Assembly: GCF_023612255.1 (NCBI RefSeq)
Contig: NZ_CP063231.1
Coordinates: 3,268,001-3,332,000 of the forward strand
Length of the DNA: 64,000 nt
Reading direction: 5' to 3'
DNA from: Luteibacter flocculans
GTDB taxonomy: Bacteria; Pseudomonadota; Gammaproteobacteria; Xanthomonadales; Rhodanobacteraceae
Position 1 is the stretch's first letter, and each line of letters opens with the position of its first letter. The notes beneath the pieces are model-generated. The model worked only from the letters and a program-made list of their open reading frames with translations. It did no database searches and had not been told where the DNA came from. Shown here piece by piece: positions 60,612 through 64,000 of the stretch. The translations under genes and the position numbers were made by a program.

Positions 60612-62207
60612 TCCGACTGCCGATGTGTCGGGCGCGCGGAATATCAGATAGTTGGGATTTGGCGACGGAACACTCAAGAAGTGCTCCTGTACGTACTTGA
60701 ACATCACGGGATGTGTCCGGCTGTAACGGAGTTCATCGCGGTTATCGAGCGGAAACTCGAGAATCAATACAAACCCTGGGTCAGCCGCCTTGAGTCTGGC
60801 AATTTCCTGACGCTGGAATGCTTCGGTTCTCGGTGGCGTCGCGTAGATCTCCCAGAGCGGTGAACGCTGATTCATCAGAGCGTACGCGCCAGGCCAATAT
60901 GGCGTGGTGATGAATGCCCGTCCGCGCGGGGCGTAGTTACTTACCAGCTGGTGGATCAACCCGATATCGGAGGCGGTGGCGGGATCCAACATGAGGTGAT
61001 CGTCGCCGATGGTCACGTCCTTGCAGAGCCCCGAGGTAATGCACGGCACAATAGGATGCGAAGGCCAGACGACCCACGCCGAAGCGAAGGACATGCAAGC
61101 GAGGCCAACGCCTCGCCTGACAAGTGGCGCACCCGAAAGAAACAGGATGCATCCGATCAGGCAAGGAAAAATAGCTTGGGCAAGATGCCCCACATCGGCG
61201 CGGGAAAATGCGTAATGCGCATAAGGCACCGCTAAACACACCGTCGCCACCAGAGCGCCATCGAACGATTCACCGCGCGCCCGGCGGCGCCACAGAACAA
61301 AAGCTGCCGCCACGGGGTAGAGCAGCAAGGCCACAAAGCAAATGCCAACGAGCAGATAGCGCACCTGAGCATCCAAAGGCAAGGCGCTACTGACCAGCCA
61401 AGGCCAGGGAATCGGCAGTGGCAGATTGGTCGTCTTCACCTCGAAAAGGAAAGCGATGCTTTCCCAGAAGGCGGTCGCAAAGCCACGAACGAACAGGCAT
61501 GCGATCCATATAGGCGCAAAGCCAAGGCAAAGCCCCGCAATCCAGGCGGCGAAATGTGTCGTTGAGGGAAGACGCCGTGTCGCCACGGCCATCCAGGCAA
61601 AAGCAAGCAAACAACCGGCGAAACCATAGGCCCCGTGATTGCGCCCGAAGCAGGCGACCAAGCCCAGTGCGATGCCAAGCCCGAGATGCCTTCTCAAGTC
61701 TGGACACTCCCACCACCATGCCACCAAGCCAACCAACATGATGGATAGGGAAATATCGAACAGCTTGTGGCGGGGGAACATCCACATCCACAGCGTGATC
61801 GCTGCGATGACGACAAACAGCAGTTGCCGCCTTGTGGTGTTTCGAACCACCATCCATAGCGCTACCGCCAATCCCACCCATTGAAACAGCGCCACAGCAA
61901 CGCGAATACCAAGAATCCCCTGCACGTTCAGGAGCTTGGTTAGCCCAGCGACCCAGTAATAACGCCCCGGATCGTAGGCCATAAAATCCCGAATCGGGAC
62001 CTCGCCAGCCGTCACTCGCTGGGCGCCGTACCAGAGGAAGCCCTCATCCCAGATGTTGAGGCCGTAGCGGATTTCAAATAGTTGCCCTGCCGCCACGCAC
62101 AGCAGCGAAAGCAGTAGCGCTGTAACAACAGGTGCCGAAGAGCCGCGCCGGAGGTCTGTTAGATGCATCATCTCAAATAACCTGCCTGTCGGAATCTTCA
62201 ACGTCAC
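60603..62207 (-). CDS. Large membrane protein, GT-C glycosyltransferase-like
   Basis: A 534-residue polytopic membrane protein with about ten hydrophobic helices and a C-terminal soluble domain of about 110 residues. After the first helix comes NIWDEGFLWYGAQRVTAGEV, an acidic loop like the metal/lipid site of GT-C enzymes (ArnT, PMT, GtrC). I cannot place it in a named family. It is convergent with the GtrA gene, overlapping it by nine bases, and upstream of it on the same strand lies another large membrane protein. Visible base composition is poorer in GC than in the core genes. Confidence 0.7.
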   Translation of the reverse strand: MTLKIPTGRLFEMMHLTDLRRGSSAPVVTALLLSLLCVAAGQLFEIRYGLNIWDEGFLWYGAQRVTAGEVPIRDFMAYDPGRYYWVAGLTKLLNVQGILGIRVAVALFQWVGLAVALWMVVRNTTRRQLLFVVIAAITLWMWMFPRHKLFDISLSIMLVGLVAWWWECPDLRRHLGLGIALGLVACFGRNHGAYGFAGCLLAFAWMAVATRRLPSTTHFAAWIAGLCLGFAPIWIACLFVRGFATAFWESIAFLFEVKTTNLPLPIPWPWLVSSALPLDAQVRYLLVGICFVALLLYPVAAAFVLWRRRARGESFDGALVATVCLAVPYAHYAFSRADVGHLAQAIFPCLIGCILFLSGAPLVRRGVGLACMSFASAWVVWPSHPIVPCITSGLCKDVTIGDDHLMLDPATASDIGLIHQLVSNYAPRGRAFITTPYWPGAYALMNQRSPLWEIYATPPRTEAFQRQEIARLKAADPGFVLILEFPLDNRDELRYSRTHPVMFKYVQEHFLSVPSPNPNYLIFRAPDTSAVGSG

Positions 62208-62261
62208 CAGAACGGTAGCTAATTCGTGCCCCGGGGCGACGGGAGGAAGCAGCGCGGACCG

Positions 62262-63983
62262 TCAACCGCCCTTGACTCGCTCGGCGGCATCCACGAACAC
62301 AGCGGCGCGCTCAATCGATGCAGCCTTCTCGTAGGCCTTAAATGCCTCGGAACTATGGCCCAGCGCCTCGCTCGCACGCCCCGTCCAATACCATACCCAT
62401 TGGTTACCCGAACTCTCGCCCATCCGTTGACCGTAGGACTCCGCAGCAGCGTATTCGCCAAACTGATTAAGGCATTCAAGCGCCTGAGGCAGCTTCTGAT
62501 CTTTCGAGTCCAATCCATCGCGGCAATAAAACAATAGAGCAATGTCGTAGTCTGGCATGGAAAGGAACTCAGAGGCCGGCCTCAACTCCGCCAGCTCGCC
62601 TCCTGCCCCGAAAATTGCGACACGATCGTAGGCCCGGAAGTCAACCGAAGCGCGGGGAATGTGCAGTGCTGAATCATGAGAGATTCGTACCAGGGCCTCT
62701 CTAGCCGGAGGATACGCAACATTCCACGAAAAGCGAACAGGTGTCGTGGTTGCAATGAAGCGATCGTTATTGAACGGACTGAACGGACCAAGCGTTCCGG
62801 TAACGAGAATGCGCTCTCGCGGAGTGATCCGACTCTGCAACGCTTCAAGACCTCGCAGAGTTGCGCTATTGAGCAAGTGATTACTAATAGTCCATTGAGC
62901 TTCCCTACCCTTTCGGTCGGCGCCCATCACGCCCGCAGCGAAACCAATCACAACCAAGACCGACGCAATCCACCTAACCCATTTCTGGCCACGGACCGAA
63001 AAAAGCGAAGCCAGGAGCACGCCCAAGACGGCAGTGCCGTACCAAGAATACATTTCGAGTAGGCGCGACGGAATAGCACACATTGGCAAAACAGCCAGAA
63101 TCGGTGCCAAGAGAGTGACGCAAAACATCATCCTTCCATGGCGCCACGCACGCCACATTCCAAACGCGGCAATAGGAATCAATGGCCAGATAAAGATCTT
63201 TCGAACGTAAAACGATGCTGCCTCCAAGACAATAACCGGGCTTGTCCCGACTTTATAGGGACTAGCCCCGTCACTTACGTCAATGAAAGGCGATTTCAGC
63301 AGCACATCCTTTGCCACGGATAGAACAATGACCCCGGCGCAGGCCCCGCATACACCCATGATCTTGCGAGCGGAATATCTCTCGCACAGAACAATGGGAG
63401 CCAGAGGAATCAAAGCTGCGAACGTCGGCTTCGTCTCGAATGAGAGGTAGCCAAGCAAGGCACTACCAGCGACCAAAGCCCAGTATTTGAGGGGATCGCC
63501 ATCGGTCGCCCGATCGCGGGCGTGACATAGCAGGAGAACCTCAAATGCGAAGAACACGCCTGAAAGCAATCCGCCATAGTCGAGCGGGTTGAGCTCGTAG
63601 AACGTAGGTGTTCCAAAAATCATGAGGCAGAGTAGAAAAAAAACTACGTGCGATGTCGCCAACCGGGTGAATCGCCCGGCGGCCATTGAAAGCGAAGCGA
63701 CGAACAGGACCGCGGGCAAATTAAGCACAAAAAAGAATAGTCGAGGGCTCTCTATTACAGAGAGCACATGAAGTGCAACAACCATTAAGGGGCGCGGACT
63801 AACCACTGCTGTACGCAACGGCATGTCATGAGCAGTGGCGTAGTAACGCCACAGATCAGAATGACTGGGCACATCGAGTGCCAGAAATCCGGGGACGAGC
63901 ACCCATTGCGCGAATACAAGCGCCACCAGCGCCGCGACGCAACGCAACGCAAAATTCACCCATTGACCAGTTTCCGGGCCCAT
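62262..63983 (-). CDS. Large membrane protein with C-terminal helical repeat, surface-glycan locus
   Basis: A 573-residue protein. The N-terminal 350 residues hold about nine hydrophobic helices, with the loop LDVPSHSDLWRYYATAHDM after the first. The last 120 residues look like TPR-type helix pairs (LPQALECLNQFGEYAAAESY; GRASEALGHSSEAFKAYEKA). No family is recognised. Codons here use A and T at third positions more often than in the flanking core genes. It is complete: the start codon at 63983 lies just inside the window. It reads towards the GT-C-like gene 54 bases downstream. Confidence 0.65.
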   Translation of the reverse strand: MGPETGQWVNFALRCVAALVALVFAQWVLVPGFLALDVPSHSDLWRYYATAHDMPLRTAVVSPRPLMVVALHVLSVIESPRLFFFVLNLPAVLFVASLSMAAGRFTRLATSHVVFFLLCLMIFGTPTFYELNPLDYGGLLSGVFFAFEVLLLCHARDRATDGDPLKYWALVAGSALLGYLSFETKPTFAALIPLAPIVLCERYSARKIMGVCGACAGVIVLSVAKDVLLKSPFIDVSDGASPYKVGTSPVIVLEAASFYVRKIFIWPLIPIAAFGMWRAWRHGRMMFCVTLLAPILAVLPMCAIPSRLLEMYSWYGTAVLGVLLASLFSVRGQKWVRWIASVLVVIGFAAGVMGADRKGREAQWTISNHLLNSATLRGLEALQSRITPRERILVTGTLGPFSPFNNDRFIATTTPVRFSWNVAYPPAREALVRISHDSALHIPRASVDFRAYDRVAIFGAGGELAELRPASEFLSMPDYDIALLFYCRDGLDSKDQKLPQALECLNQFGEYAAAESYGQRMGESSGNQWVWYWTGRASEALGHSSEAFKAYEKAASIERAAVFVDAAERVKGG

Positions 63984-64000
63984 CGAGGAAGCGGCTTCCC

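Overview
The window looks like chromosome of a GC-rich gammaproteobacterium of the order Xanthomonadales, most likely Rhodanobacteraceae (Luteibacter/Dyella-like). This rests on protein families, gene order (hda-perM-DUF2066-purM-purN; ibaG-murA; kdsD-kdsC-lptCAB-rpoN-hpf-hprK-rapZ-EIIA-ptsH-ptsI) and an O-antigen-type locus that begins directly after etfA, as in xanthomonads. It is inference; no search was run. Most of the window is core chromosome with tightly packed operons.

Layout. 1-6.2 kb: a metallophosphoesterase cut by the window edge, then hda/perM/DUF2066 on the minus strand and purM-purN-DUF3108 on the plus strand. 6.2-18.2 kb: murA and ibaG (minus), then a long plus-strand run for Kdo synthesis and LPS export (kdsD, kdsC, lptC, lptA, lptB), sigma-54 (rpoN), ribosome hibernation (hpf) and a regulatory phosphotransferase set (hprK, rapZ, mannose-type EIIA, HPr, EI) with no sugar permease. 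18.5-26.6 kb: fadE, an alpha/beta hydrolase divergent from a TetR regulator, GTP-dependent PEP carboxykinase, and an ECF sigma/anti-sigma/DUF4097 operon. 26.7-38.6 kb: an exported protein, a GAF-GAF-GGDEF-EAL protein, Hsp33, MtgA, a GtrB-like glycosyltransferase, a CBS protein, an MFS transporter, a serine hydrolase and a TonB-like protein. 38.6-42.7 kb: a MetJ-like repressor domain fused to a histone H1-like tail, gcvH and gcvT split by a secreted orphan. 42.9-50.1 kb: an Mla-type lipid transport operon, AlkB, an amidase and ETF-ubiquinone oxidoreductase. 50.1-54.4 kb: two glycan genes. 54.7-56.4 kb: etfB-etfA. 56.4 kb to the end: a surface-polysaccharide locus (DegT aminotransferase, GtrB-like transferase, WxcM-like fusion, second hexapeptide acyltransferase, GtrA-like protein, two large membrane proteins).

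Repeats sit in gaps between convergent genes. REP-like palindromes with the core GTGGGAGCCGCCATGGCGGC occupy 6.27-6.46 kb and 18.24-18.39 kb. A 288-bp IS5-like MITE (34033-34320) is inserted exactly at the stop codons of two convergent genes and contains two large hairpins between its 31-bp terminal repeats. Several other convergent gaps hold strong bidirectional terminators.

The least ordinary items are the MetJ-H1 fusion (38584-39171), the structured MITE, and the putative dTDP-3-amino-sugar/undecaprenyl-phosphate glycosylation module at 56.4-64 kb. No phage, CRISPR array, tRNA, rRNA or toxin system was recognised.
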